Source of the DNA: UBA6168 sp964643005 | GTDB taxonomy: Bacteria; Bacteroidota; Bacteroidia; Chitinophagales; Saprospiraceae | Assembly: GCA_964643005.1 (NCBI GenBank) | Contig: CAZXQI010000002.1 | Span: 10,679-74,678 of the forward strand | DNA length: 64,000 nt | Reading direction: 5' to 3' | Shown here: positions 44,855 through 53,875 of the stretch, piece by piece | Layout: every line of letters starts with the position of its first letter | Position numbering within the stretch: position 1 is the first letter of the stretch | Made by a program: the position numbers and the translations under genes | Notes under the pieces: generated by a model | What the model was told of the DNA's origin: nothing | Databases searched by the model: none | What the model saw: only the letters and a program-made list of their open reading frames with translations

Positions 44855-44862
44855 CAAAATTA
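44855..44862 (-). promoter_or_regulatory. Candidate -7 box for gldK
   Basis: TAATTTTG on the minus strand about 106 nt before the gldK ATG. A TTTG lies upstream at 44879-44882 but with only 16 nt spacing. A second -7 match, TACTTTTG, is at 44938-44945. Confidence 0.4.
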
Positions 44863-45014
44863 ACATTTTATGGCTAACCAAACGAAAGGCATTTCATACT
44901 TAGTGTGGTTTCTGGAATTTTTAATCGAAAAGGTTAGCAAAAGTAAAATTCTTTTGAACAATCATTAAAAATACCTGCCAAAAGACTCTTTATTAAGGTT
45001 ACATTTTGTAAAAA

Positions 45015-45986
45015 TCACAAGAATCTGGGGTTATAAATGATAGCAGGTGGCCTTCCTTTGCCAATAGGCTTCCCTAAATTGTAGTTCAATAAAATTTCGT
45101 GCGAGCCATTGTGTACATTTTTTAGGCCTGATATGCCCACGCCTAAGGAGTAAGCAACCGAAATCCGCTCACTCAGGTTAAAGCCGCCAAAAATAACTAT
45201 TGCATCAAAACTTTCTGAATGGTATCCTCTGAATGAAGCCCCTGCAAAAATATTTTCTTTATATTTCCCAAAGAAAGAAATATCAGTTTGTGTTTGCCAC
45301 AAGTCAGATTTCACTAAAAAAGAAGGGTAAAACGACCAATCCCTCCCCGCTTCAAACCTATAGCCTGCGTAAAAAAAGTAGGTTCTTTCCTGTTCGTAGG
45401 AGAAATCCAGGTCGTTTATTTTATTTCCCAATAAATTAATGGTAGAAATGGCCGTCTCAAATCTTTCTCCCCGATAAAACAGACCCGCGTTAAGACCTAA
45501 GCCGCTGCCTCTGCCAACTCGCGTATCAATAAAAGGATCCGAATGGTCGAGAGGATTGCCTTTGTCGTCAAAAATGGTTCCGGGCGTTCTGACTTTGGCG
45601 CCGTCCAGTTGTCGTTGCACCAATCCAGCGCTGGCGCCCAGAGAAAGTATTCCCTTGTTGTTTAGTTCCAGGTGATAGCTGTAACCCAAAGATAAAGAAG
45701 TCTGTTTCCAGGAACCAAGCGATTCATTTTCAAGGCCAATTCCTATTCCTCCTCCCGCTATGTAAAAAGGCAAATGCGCATTGACGTTTTGTGAAACCGG
45801 ATTGCCATCGAGTTGTACCCACTGGTTTCTGTACACCCCCGTTATGCTCAAAGAATTATCCAAACCCGCATAGGCCGGGTTAAAGGCGTATTTGTTGAGC
45901 ATGTAAAGGCTGTACTGTGCCGGTTGTTGGGACAGACAGATTGCAGCAATGCTCAAAAAAAATATTCCACTAAAAACTTTCTTCAT
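45015..45986 (-). CDS. PorP/SprF family type IX secretion membrane protein
   Basis: 323 aa from the ATG at 45986, where a signal peptide begins (MKKVFSGIFFLSIAAICLS). The longer frame to 46136 would overlap the upstream gene and lacks family match. Family motifs: QYSLYMLNKYAFNPAYAGLDN and SITGVYRNQWVQLDG, then alternating beta-barrel strands and the final LLNYNLG. PorP/SprF proteins are outer-membrane barrels that attach selected type IX substrates at the surface. It lies just before gldK on the same strand. In the known systems each member pairs with a particular substrate, and none is encoded here. Confidence 0.93.
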   Translation of the reverse strand: MKKVFSGIFFLSIAAICLSQQPAQYSLYMLNKYAFNPAYAGLDNSLSITGVYRNQWVQLDGNPVSQNVNAHLPFYIAGGGIGIGLENESLGSWKQTSLSLGYSYHLELNNKGILSLGASAGLVQRQLDGAKVRTPGTIFDDKGNPLDHSDPFIDTRVGRGSGLGLNAGLFYRGERFETAISTINLLGNKINDLDFSYEQERTYFFYAGYRFEAGRDWSFYPSFLVKSDLWQTQTDISFFGKYKENIFAGASFRGYHSESFDAIVIFGGFNLSERISVAYSLGVGISGLKNVHNGSHEILLNYNLGKPIGKGRPPAIIYNPRFL

Positions 45987-46054
45987 AGACCTTTCTACTG
46001 GAATAGTCCGAAATGGTTTAAGTCTGATATCGCTTTGTTGCCTGGCGGTCTCTT

Positions 46055-48115
46055 TCAGGAATTGCGAGCCTCTTGCAACAACTGCTTTAGTTCTTCTACT
46101 TCTTTCACCGGCTTTTGGCAGGCGTAATCTCTGCATATATATATTAACGTGTCCTTGCCATTGCCTTTACCCTCTAACAAGGGGAACTGTGTCAGTTCTG
46201 ATTTCGCTACCTGCATTACTTTTTGCGGCAAAAAAATCTGGTGAATGGCCTGAGCCTTTTGAAATGCCTGCTTTCCAACTACGGCAATTTCTGGAATACC
46301 GAACACTTCATTCATCAGTGCAACAGCCCATTGACTGAATGAACTGGGGTACCGTTCAATAGATTCTTTCATGTTAAGCAACATATCTGAGGCCAGTTGC
46401 CTCCATTCTTCTTTCCCAAGCAATATTCCTGCCCGCTGTAAATTCCGCACCATGCTCGAATTACCAGAAGGCATTGCCAAATCGCTCAATTCCTTGCGCC
46501 GAAGCAAAACGTCTTTTTGCTTTTCTGACGTAAAGTAGAAGATTTTATCTTTCTCATCAAAGAAGTTTTGCAAAACATACTCAATGTAGCGTCCGGCTTG
46601 CAAAAGCCAGTCATTGTCAAATGTGATTTCAGCTAAGTCAAGCATCGCCGCAATTAGAAAAGCATAATCATCTAAAAAGGCGTCGTATTGCGCCTTTCCA
46701 TCTCGCCAAGTGTGATACAAGGCGAGATCATCAGGCTGTTGAACGAGCTTTTCTAATAAAAATTTCAGGTTGGTCACTGCGGCGTCTCTGTAGGATTTAT
46801 CGCCCAGCGCAGCGTATGCCTTTGTCAGTGCAGAGCACATCAGGGAGTTCCAGTCCAGTAAAATCTTGTCATCCAATCCCGGACGTATTCGCTTTTCTCT
46901 GATTTTGTAGAGCTTTTTTCGATTCATCTGAAATCGCGCTCTCAACTCCTCTATCGGGATGTCTTTCTTCCCGGCAAACTCCTCCAGCGTCCGTCTCCGC
47001 CAGAGGATATTTTTTCCCTCCATATTGCCCTGCCCGGTTACGCCGTAGTAATCGCAAAAAAGCGCAGACTCTTCGCCCAATAGCTCTTCAATTTCAGACT
47101 TCTTCCAAAGGTAATATTTGCCTTCCTCGCCATCCGAATCGGCGTCCTGGGCAGAGTAAAAGCCCCCTTCGGCTCCTGTCATTTCCCGAAAAACCCATTG
47201 GATTGTCTCTTCTAAAGTTTCTTTGTAAGCGCCCTTCCCCGTCAGCCTGTAGGCGTCCGCAAGCACCCCAATTAACAATGCATTGTCATAGAGCATTTTT
47301 TCAAAATGTGGAACCAGCCACTTCGCATCAGTAGAGTATCGGGAAAACCCGCCGCCTAAATGGTCGTAAATTCCTCCCATCGACATTTTATCTAAAGAGA
47401 GGAGAACGTGTTCCAAGGGTTCTTCTTTGCCCGAGTGATAGTGGTAGCCGAGCAAATACTCCAAAGACATCGTTCCGGGAAATTTAGGAGCGCTGCCGAA
47501 GCCTCCGTGTAGTCTGTCGAATTGCTCCCTAAGGGAATAATAGATGCTGTCTATCTGGTTTTTGGTAAAAGGGCTCTCGTCGCTGACTATTCTCAAGCGG
47601 GCGCCTGTGAAAGCCTTTCCCGAATCCTTTATGATTTCAACCAGGCGTTGCGCCTGCTCCTCTACTGTTTTCCGGCGATTTTGGCAGGCATGGGTAATAT
47701 TCATTAGCACCTGTAGCCACGAAGGTCTATTGTGAGACGGCATCGGAGGATAATAAGTTCCGGCATAAAACGGGCTTCCATCGGGCAATAAAAAACAGTT
47801 GAGGGGCCAGCCCCCGCTTCCAGTCAAAATCTGGCAGGCTTCCATGTAAATCTGGTCGAGATCGGGCCGCTCCTCCCGATCCACTTTGATACAGACAAAA
47901 TTGTCATTCATGTAGTCGGCCACTTCGGGATCTTGAAAACTCTCGCGCGCCATAACATGGCACCAGTGGCAGGTAGAGTAGCCAATACTGACCAAAATTG
48001 GCTTGTCTTCCTTTTTTGCTTTTTCAAAGGCCTCGGGTTTCCAGGCGTACCAATTGACAGGATTATGGGCGTGTTGGAGCAAATACGGCGAAGTTTCGTA
48101 TTGAAGTTGATTCAT
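46055..48115 (-). CDS. YyaL/DUF255 thioredoxin-domain protein
   Basis: 687 aa or so from the ATG at 48115; a TTG two codons upstream is possible. An N-terminal thioredoxin-like domain (DUF255) carries SPYLLQHAHNPVNWYAW and the active-site CHWCHVM. It is followed by an (alpha/alpha)6-barrel region resembling N-acylglucosamine epimerases/glycosidases, with HLGGGFSRYSTDAKWLVPHFEKML and YSAQDADSDGEEG. The family is widespread, and its biochemical role is not established. It precedes the PorP-like gene by 69 nt. Confidence 0.94.
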   Translation of the reverse strand: MNQLQYETSPYLLQHAHNPVNWYAWKPEAFEKAKKEDKPILVSIGYSTCHWCHVMARESFQDPEVADYMNDNFVCIKVDREERPDLDQIYMEACQILTGSGGWPLNCFLLPDGSPFYAGTYYPPMPSHNRPSWLQVLMNITHACQNRRKTVEEQAQRLVEIIKDSGKAFTGARLRIVSDESPFTKNQIDSIYYSLREQFDRLHGGFGSAPKFPGTMSLEYLLGYHYHSGKEEPLEHVLLSLDKMSMGGIYDHLGGGFSRYSTDAKWLVPHFEKMLYDNALLIGVLADAYRLTGKGAYKETLEETIQWVFREMTGAEGGFYSAQDADSDGEEGKYYLWKKSEIEELLGEESALFCDYYGVTGQGNMEGKNILWRRRTLEEFAGKKDIPIEELRARFQMNRKKLYKIREKRIRPGLDDKILLDWNSLMCSALTKAYAALGDKSYRDAAVTNLKFLLEKLVQQPDDLALYHTWRDGKAQYDAFLDDYAFLIAAMLDLAEITFDNDWLLQAGRYIEYVLQNFFDEKDKIFYFTSEKQKDVLLRRKELSDLAMPSGNSSMVRNLQRAGILLGKEEWRQLASDMLLNMKESIERYPSSFSQWAVALMNEVFGIPEIAVVGKQAFQKAQAIHQIFLPQKVMQVAKSELTQFPLLEGKGNGKDTLIYICRDYACQKPVKEVEELKQLLQEARNS

Positions 48116-48168
48116 AGACAACTGTGCGTTTGATTCCCATTAGAAACAGGCAACCAATCATTCAGTTT

Positions 48169-48360
48169 TTAATTTCTTAAATACCGGCTCGTAATTTCAA
48201 CCATCTCCTCCATGTCTTTAACGCCTGTAAGACGGCGCAGAAATGGTCTTAAAGGTTTATCAAACAGGAAAGAAATGATAGTTTTGACGCCTTATAATAT
48301 TGAGTCAATTGGCTCTTTGTCCATCAGCCGGCGAATGAACAGCTCTTTGAGCGTCGCATC
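48169..48360 (-). pseudogene. Probable decayed reading frame upstream of the YyaL gene
   Basis: One minus-strand frame stays protein-like for 64 codons but is bounded by stops and broken by an in-frame TAA at 48292-48297. Before the stop it reads DATLKELFIRRLMDKEPID, and after it FLFDKPLRPFLRRLTGV, ending EITSRYLRN. No usable start codon exists for either half. Composition and charge pattern look like real protein. I do not recognise the parent family, so this is a remnant call with moderate support. Confidence 0.4.
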
Positions 48361-48427
48361 TTAAAGACTGGGTTTCAGTGAGATATAGCGAGGCGCTTGG
48401 ATTTGGTAAAACAATTAATCAGCGATT

Positions 48428-48841
48428 ATGCAAAAATTTTTCAAAATCATTTTGGGTCTGGGATTAGTACTCTTCGGCTTATTTTTGATAATGCGCCAGC
48501 CCGCCGGAGATACCGCCATGGAAAAGCAAAAGCCAGACTTTGCCATAGAAGCCGCAGACCTGTACCGGCAGTTTTCAATAGATGAATCAGCCGCCAACGG
48601 ACAATACCTGAACAAAATCATCCTCGTCACGGGGAGGGTATCTTCTTCCGGCAGAGACGACCGGGGATACTCCTGGGTCGCATTGGAAACAAGCGACCCG
48701 TCCAACAGTGTCAAATGCCGACTGGACTCCAAAATATTGCACCGCCGCACCAATTTTCAAAATGGAGAAAAAATCTCTCTCAAGGGCGTTTGCACAGGCT
48801 ATACCGGCGACGTGGGGCTGACCCAATGCGTGGAGCAATAA
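48428..48841 (+). CDS. Small membrane-anchored OB-fold (tRNA_anti-like) protein
   Basis: 137 aa. An N-terminal membrane segment or uncleaved signal (about 4-24, KIILGLGLVLFGLFLIM) is followed by a linker and an OB-fold-like domain (about 60-137): KIILVTGRVSSS, YSWVALET, VKCRLD, KISLKGVCTGY. This pattern matches the tRNA_anti-like family. The function is unknown; with its anchor the domain would sit outside the cytoplasm, which argues against tRNA binding. It is convergent with the TPR gene, 19 nt away. Confidence 0.8.
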   Translation: MQKFFKIILGLGLVLFGLFLIMRQPAGDTAMEKQKPDFAIEAADLYRQFSIDESAANGQYLNKIILVTGRVSSSGRDDRGYSWVALETSDPSNSVKCRLDSKILHRRTNFQNGEKISLKGVCTGYTGDVGLTQCVEQ

Positions 48842-48860
48842 GGCCGGCTTTCTCCAATCG

Positions 48861-51218
48861 CTACTTCTGAGCATACACCGCAAAATACTTGCACTCCTTA
48901 ATAATCTGTCGGTAAAACTCCGTGTCCTGGTACTGTAGCTTTAGCCTACTGAAATTGACGAGGTATTCCTCAGGCAGGCGGGGTATCTGGTTGCAGCAGG
49001 GTTCCGGTTTGTATTCTGGCGACTGGAAAAAGATTTTCTGTTCACAACGGGCGGCCTGGAAAGCAGCCCGGGCAGCCAGTTCGGGAGTAGCGGCTAAGAG
49101 GCGCGATTTTTCAAAAAAATACAGCGCTTTACTAAGGCCGGTGTTCTCCCGATTGCCATAGGGAAATTTCCGGTAGTCGTAAACCCTGCTGTCGCCCTCC
49201 GCAAGTTTAGATTGATGAAGTTGCGTCCAGGTAGAGCCGCTGCGGAAGAAGTCCATGGCCTTCCAGGAATAGCCAAAGTAACTCATGTTGTAGTAGGCCA
49301 GTCCTAATCGGTAATAGTTCAGTGGAGCGCCTTCCAGGCCTGCTTTTGCCTTGTATTCGAGATCGAGCAATTTTTGGAGCAATTCGCCTTTATTCAAAAA
49401 ATCAGACAGACTCAGAGTGTCGGTTGCTCTTTGGTAACAACTGATACAGTCTTTGAAAGTCTCTCTGAATGGGTTAAACTGCCCAAAGTCGTCCCAGGAA
49501 CCGACAGGCATCCTCCTGTAGGTTTCAAATGCCGCCTCTATTTCTCCGCGGCTCATCAGCAGCGTAGCTTTTATATCGAGCAGCGCCTCGAGGGGATTAT
49601 TTTCCATGAGCAGGCGCTCAAATCGGGTCTGATTAGGCTTCAGAGCCGTGGCGATTAGGTCCTCGAGCAGGTCTATTTGTGGATTAGGTCGCAAGTCGCT
49701 CAAAGGTCTTTGGCTAAGAAAAGCCTTCCCTTTCTGATCGTAATTATTATAAAGCCAGGCCATCTTATCCTTTAAAAAGTCGGGGAAGCTCTGGTAGCTT
49801 CTGTACAGATTACTGTTTCGGATAAGATCAAAGGCCAGACTATCTACTTCGGGAGAAGGTTTTTCAAAGGACGCAATCTTTAAAGCCAGTTGAAAAGCCT
49901 GTAGTTGATCCCTCAGCGTTTTATCCTTAAGCTCTTCTCCTGATTCCACGAAAGTTCTTTGTGCAGCATAAAAATCGCCGGCTAAAAACTCGAGATAGCC
50001 CTCAGCTAAGCGCCATAGTTCGGGACGTTCCACTTTCCCTTCCTGTCGGGCTTTTCGGGCGAACTTTTGTAAATCAATGACGTACTTTCCCGTTCCCGGA
50101 GCGGGCAATTGATAATATTTTTTGTTCTCCTCCTTCCGACTATTGAACTCTAAGCCCAGAAGGTTTCGCTCCATCTTGCGGATTTCCTGCACTAATAGCA
50201 CTTCGAGATGCCGGTTCTGGGGCGACAATTCGTAGATGCGCTCCATATCGCTCAGCGCCTTGCTCCTCTTTCCAGAAGCGCGGATGGCGTATAGCGTCGC
50301 CCGCTCCTCATCCGAATGACAGAGGCGCAGGCAGTCCTGCCATTCTTCATCTGTCTTAATGTAAAAACTTTGAAAAGCCGATGCTCTTCTCCCCGGGCAA
50401 TGCTGGAAAACTAAGGAATAGAGATACGAAGCCTGCACATTGTCGCCGAGTTGGCGCAAGGCGCCCGCTCTGTGCCCCATGATCCACCAGGGGATAATGC
50501 TCTCTTCCCAACGGCTGTCCTGCTTGTCCACCTTTGGAATGAGTTCGTCGTATAGCGCCAGTGTCTGTTCATACTCGCCGGCATAATGCGCTAAGCGGAT
50601 GATTTGGTAAGCGTAACGCAGGCGTATATAGTGCGAATTAGTTTTTGAAAATTGGCGCTTACCCTCCGCTATCAGGCGCTGCATGTTCTCCTTATTTCGA
50701 GGTGGAGCTTGCCATTGTTCCGTAGCTGTCACATGAGGCTCGCATTGTTTGGTGTAAATGAAATATTCGAGATTCTCCGTACATTTCTTTTTAAAAATAA
50801 AATGGGCTAAAGTGTTGTCCTGCAAATTAGGCGGTATCTGGAGCGACTTACTTCGGGTGGCTGTCAGCAGCAATTCCAATTCTCCAATGGGAGCTTTATA
50901 AATAATATAAGCCAGGTCTTCTCTTTTGATCTGTCCACAATAGCGCTCATACCACTCCGACAAATTATCCTTTTGATTTTCCTTTTCAACTGTTTCAAAA
51001 TAATCCTTGTACAACTGATCAAAACGCATGAATACGGATGCCAAAGTCCCTTTGTCCTCCGGCTGGAGGATATCCATATTTATAAAAGTATAACCGTGAA
51101 AATAGCGGTCAGAAGGGATACAGGCCGGCGATAGCCGAAGCGGTAGCGTTCCAAAAAATACCAGCGCAGCCGTTTTGAAAAATAGATGGCAATAGTCAGT
51201 GAACCTGCGGGTCTTCAT
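48861..51218 (-). CDS. Large exported helical-repeat (TPR-like) protein, function unknown
   Basis: 785 aa. The N-terminal export signal runs to about residue 33 (ending LRLSPAC). The rest is almost wholly helical with repeated 30-40-residue units, for example YAYQIIRLAHYAGEYEQTLA and YRLGLAYYNMSYFGYSWKA, consistent with TPR-like repeats. I recognise no enzymatic motif. It is the third gene of a unit with kdsD and a lipoprotein gene, 89 nt after the latter. A scaffold role at the envelope is a guess. The lipoprotein and this protein look like a conserved functional pair. Confidence 0.75.
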   Translation of the reverse strand: MKTRRFTDYCHLFFKTAALVFFGTLPLRLSPACIPSDRYFHGYTFINMDILQPEDKGTLASVFMRFDQLYKDYFETVEKENQKDNLSEWYERYCGQIKREDLAYIIYKAPIGELELLLTATRSKSLQIPPNLQDNTLAHFIFKKKCTENLEYFIYTKQCEPHVTATEQWQAPPRNKENMQRLIAEGKRQFSKTNSHYIRLRYAYQIIRLAHYAGEYEQTLALYDELIPKVDKQDSRWEESIIPWWIMGHRAGALRQLGDNVQASYLYSLVFQHCPGRRASAFQSFYIKTDEEWQDCLRLCHSDEERATLYAIRASGKRSKALSDMERIYELSPQNRHLEVLLVQEIRKMERNLLGLEFNSRKEENKKYYQLPAPGTGKYVIDLQKFARKARQEGKVERPELWRLAEGYLEFLAGDFYAAQRTFVESGEELKDKTLRDQLQAFQLALKIASFEKPSPEVDSLAFDLIRNSNLYRSYQSFPDFLKDKMAWLYNNYDQKGKAFLSQRPLSDLRPNPQIDLLEDLIATALKPNQTRFERLLMENNPLEALLDIKATLLMSRGEIEAAFETYRRMPVGSWDDFGQFNPFRETFKDCISCYQRATDTLSLSDFLNKGELLQKLLDLEYKAKAGLEGAPLNYYRLGLAYYNMSYFGYSWKAMDFFRSGSTWTQLHQSKLAEGDSRVYDYRKFPYGNRENTGLSKALYFFEKSRLLAATPELAARAAFQAARCEQKIFFQSPEYKPEPCCNQIPRLPEEYLVNFSRLKLQYQDTEFYRQIIKECKYFAVYAQK

Positions 51219-51307
51219 TTCTCAGTAAAGATAAAAAGGGATTGAAATTTCTTTTGGCGAATATAAGCGGAAAGACTGAATTCCTAAGCTGCGCCGGAAG
51301 CGGTCGC

Positions 51308-52357
51308 TTATTCCAACTCCTTCAGCGCTTCTCTTAATGCAGCTACGGGAAAGTCTCTGATCAGGGCTGAATCCAAATGATAAAAGACTGCGGTTCTGCC
51401 TGCTAGTGGAAGTTTTTTTCCGAGGAGGGATGCGGCGGCTTTAAGCGAAGGCATTGACGCCGATTCCAATCGTAAACGGTCGCCTTCATAAAGGTAATAA
51501 CCCTGCAAATAGGTGCTTTTTTTCACTAAAAAACGATTGGGCGCAGTGGCTGTGAAGCGCAGGCTGTCCCGCAGGTCGGCTTCAGAAAGATTGTTGATGA
51601 GCTTAAATAACTCCCCGTCCCGAAACAAAACTCCCCAGCGAAAAATGGGTAGCGCCAGGTCTAAGGGTAGCGGATAGCGATCGGGATTCGTCAAGTACTC
51701 CCGACCAAGTTCCGTGTCGAGGATAGAATTTTCCGTGTCCCAATCCTCCAGATCGCCCATATTGTAAAACATCAACATGCCCCTGTCCACAGGCGGGACG
51801 CCGGTTTTTTCAAAAAATTTCAACTGGTGCAGGCGAATGGTGGCAGAAAGCAAGGGCGGCGTTTCTCCCGAATCATCTGATTGAAAAGTTTTTAAAAAAT
51901 GGAAAAACCTCCCTCTCGTCTGTCCCGTCCAGTCCGAATCGAACTGAATCTCCCGAAATGAAAATCCCGCCTCTTTGCCGAGCTCGCCGATTTTGAAAAC
52001 AATCTTCTTTGCAAGGCTATCCACCTCCTCTAAGGACAGGCGGAGCCAGGTGCGATTGGTGATGAAAACGACCGGAACGATTTCCAGTTCCGCCAATCTG
52101 GCCGCGTCTATCTGCACCGAAGCATGAGGCAGCGGCTGGTTGGAAGCCTCATCCCAGTCCACGTCAAAGAATTTCACGTACAGCTTTTTGACACCGAGCG
52201 AATCGAGGTAAAGCCGCTCATTTTCAGAAAGTTGAAGTTTGGTTTTCCAGTGGTAAAAAGCAGGAACTATTTCCACCATCCCTTCCCTGCGGCAGGCTGG
52301 AAGGCAGAGAAGAAAGGTCAGCGCAAGCGATATATGGCGGGCAATTCTCAGTTGCAT
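51308..52357 (-). CDS. Lipoprotein of unknown function, possibly a TIM-barrel fold
   Basis: 349 aa. The signal peptide ends in lipobox LPAC (Cys22). The mature protein opens VEIVPAFYHWKTKL and continues KKLYVKFFDVDWDEA, then EIVPVVFITNRTW, FREIQFDSDWTG and MLMFYNMGD. This alternation of beta strands ending in acidic residues and helices resembles glycosidase-type TIM barrels, with candidate acidic residues in QFDSDW. I recognise no named family. It lies between kdsD (52 nt) and the TPR gene (89 nt). A role in surface polysaccharide handling is inference from kdsD. Confidence 0.75.
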   Translation of the reverse strand: MQLRIARHISLALTFLLCLPACRREGMVEIVPAFYHWKTKLQLSENERLYLDSLGVKKLYVKFFDVDWDEASNQPLPHASVQIDAARLAELEIVPVVFITNRTWLRLSLEEVDSLAKKIVFKIGELGKEAGFSFREIQFDSDWTGQTRGRFFHFLKTFQSDDSGETPPLLSATIRLHQLKFFEKTGVPPVDRGMLMFYNMGDLEDWDTENSILDTELGREYLTNPDRYPLPLDLALPIFRWGVLFRDGELFKLINNLSEADLRDSLRFTATAPNRFLVKKSTYLQGYYLYEGDRLRLESASMPSLKAAASLLGKKLPLAGRTAVFYHLDSALIRDFPVAALREALKELE

Positions 52358-52409
52358 TGAGTTTTAAAAATCTATCCGAAGCGGCAGAAATCCATAAAAT
52401 TCAGATTGG

Positions 52410-53390
52410 TCAAACAATGCCTTCCCGAATCAAATCGTGTAGATGTACGATGCCAAGATAGCGACCATTTTCAGCCACGACCAACTGGGTGATGCTATTG
52501 GAGCGCATCAACTCCAGAGCGTGGGCGGCCAGTTCATCTCCGGCAATACACTTAGGGGAGGGGCTCATCACGTCTAAGGCAGAAAGCTGCAACAAGTCGC
52601 CATCGCCGAGCCGGCGAAGCATCCGCCGCAAATCTCCGTCGGTGATAATGCCTTCTATAGTTCCATCTTCATTTTCTACAACGGCGCAGCCTAAGCGCCG
52701 GGAAGTCATTTCAATAATTACCTCGCGAATACCCGTATCGGGTCTGACGGCGGGGCGCTCATTGTTGGGGAAGAGATCGCCCACCCTTAGATAGAGTTGT
52801 TTCCCCAACATGCCGCCCGGATGGAATTGTGCGAAATCATTGGGACTAAAGCCTCGCAGAGCGAGTAGGCTGACGGCCAGCGCATCTCCCATCGCCATTT
52901 GTACGGTCGTGCTGGCCGTGGGCGCCAGATTGTTCGGGTCGGCCTCTTTCGGGATAGGCGTATGCAGAAGGAACGAAGCCTGTCGCCCCAACCAGGAATC
53001 GGGATTGGCAGTCATCCCAATGACGATATTTCCCATGTTTTTAACAAAGGGAACTAAGACTTTGATTTCGGCGGTGTCGCCGCTCTTGCTCAGGTAAAGC
53101 AGCGCATCGCCGGGCTGGATAGTGCCCAGGTCGCCGTGTACGGCATCGGCGGCGTGCATGAACAGAGCAGGGGTTCCGGTGGAATTAAGCGTGGCTGCAA
53201 TCTTCTGGGCAACGATGGCGCTCTTGCCAACACCGGTAACGACAACCCGGCCGGAGGCGTCAAAAATCGCTTCCACGGCAGTTGCAAATCTGTCGTCAAG
53301 GCTGTTGCGAAGCCTTTGCAAGGCTTCGATTTCGATGTCCAGCGTGCGCAAGGCGCTTGTTAGAATGGCAGAGCAGTTCTGTGTTTGCAT
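52410..53390 (-). CDS. kdsD: D-arabinose 5-phosphate isomerase (KpsF/GutQ family)
   Basis: 326 aa, full length. The SIS sugar-isomerase domain (about 35-185) has VTGVGKSAIVAQKIAATLNS and HAADAVHGDLG. Two CBS domains follow (about 205-325). It converts ribulose-5-phosphate to arabinose-5-phosphate, the first step toward Kdo of lipopolysaccharide. It leads a three-gene unit with the lipoprotein and TPR genes. A near-consensus -7 box (CAATTTTG on the minus strand, 53396-53403) lies just before the ATG. Confidence 0.96.
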   Translation of the reverse strand: MQTQNCSAILTSALRTLDIEIEALQRLRNSLDDRFATAVEAIFDASGRVVVTGVGKSAIVAQKIAATLNSTGTPALFMHAADAVHGDLGTIQPGDALLYLSKSGDTAEIKVLVPFVKNMGNIVIGMTANPDSWLGRQASFLLHTPIPKEADPNNLAPTASTTVQMAMGDALAVSLLALRGFSPNDFAQFHPGGMLGKQLYLRVGDLFPNNERPAVRPDTGIREVIIEMTSRRLGCAVVENEDGTIEGIITDGDLRRMLRRLGDGDLLQLSALDVMSPSPKCIAGDELAAHALELMRSNSITQLVVAENGRYLGIVHLHDLIREGIV

Positions 53391-53875
53391 GAGGCAAAAT
53401 TGGGAATTTGTAGGGATTTTTAGCAGGAGAAATAAAAAGGGGAAATAAAGGAGTTGGGGAGATGAAAAAACATGGGCAGCATCAAAGCTTATTCGGCAAG
53501 AGAACCAAACCGCGGCCAGCAGACCGACCAGCTTAGCAAGAATTTTAAGCCAAATTTTCTTTTAAAAAAGCACCTCTCATTGCTTACCTTTGGCTGCTTT
53601 TTTAAAAATTGGATTAAAGAAAATAAAATTTGAGAATAAAAAATCATCCTGCCCGGAGAAATAGAAGGGAGTCGAGGCGCTGAAACCATAAAACTACAAA
53701 CCGTTGTCGGGCTGTTTCGCCGTAGCTTACATTCTTTTCAGTAAATAATTTTGGCAGACGATAATTTTACCTACATTTAACCAACCAACAAAGAGCCGCC
53801 CGAGGACGCCAAGTTTCAAACTAAAGGAAAAAGGCGCTCAACTTCATTAGAAATTATTTAAAACATCAGCGAAAA
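53391..53875. other. Divergent intergenic region, kdsD / recQ
   Basis: 485 nt, A/T-rich. Two plus-strand -7 matches are present: TACCTTTG (53585-53592) and TAATTTTG (53746-53753). The second is the better placed for recQ. I see no supportable gene, RNA or large hairpin; a 66-codon minus-strand frame here has no coding character. Confidence 0.5.
53746..53753 (+). promoter_or_regulatory. Candidate -7 box for recQ
   Basis: TAATTTTG, exact TAnnTTTG, about 125 nt before the recQ start. No clear -33 element. Confidence 0.4.

Noticed and set aside
45987..46136. 50-residue N-terminal extension of the PorP/SprF protein
   Set aside because: It overlaps the end of the YyaL gene, is basic and lacks similarity, while a signal peptide starts at 45986.
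40108..46136. Type IX secretion substrates beside the machinery genes
   Set aside because: No neighbouring protein shows a C-terminal sorting domain; the PorP/SprF protein has no partner substrate in the window.
53585..53592. TACCTTTG on the plus strand
   Set aside because: Exact -7 match but no -33 element and about 285 nt from recQ; a better placed box lies at 53746. Not listed as a separate promoter.
53489..53689. 66-codon minus-strand frame between kdsD and recQ
   Set aside because: No start context, no recognisable domain and composition typical of A/T-rich spacer.
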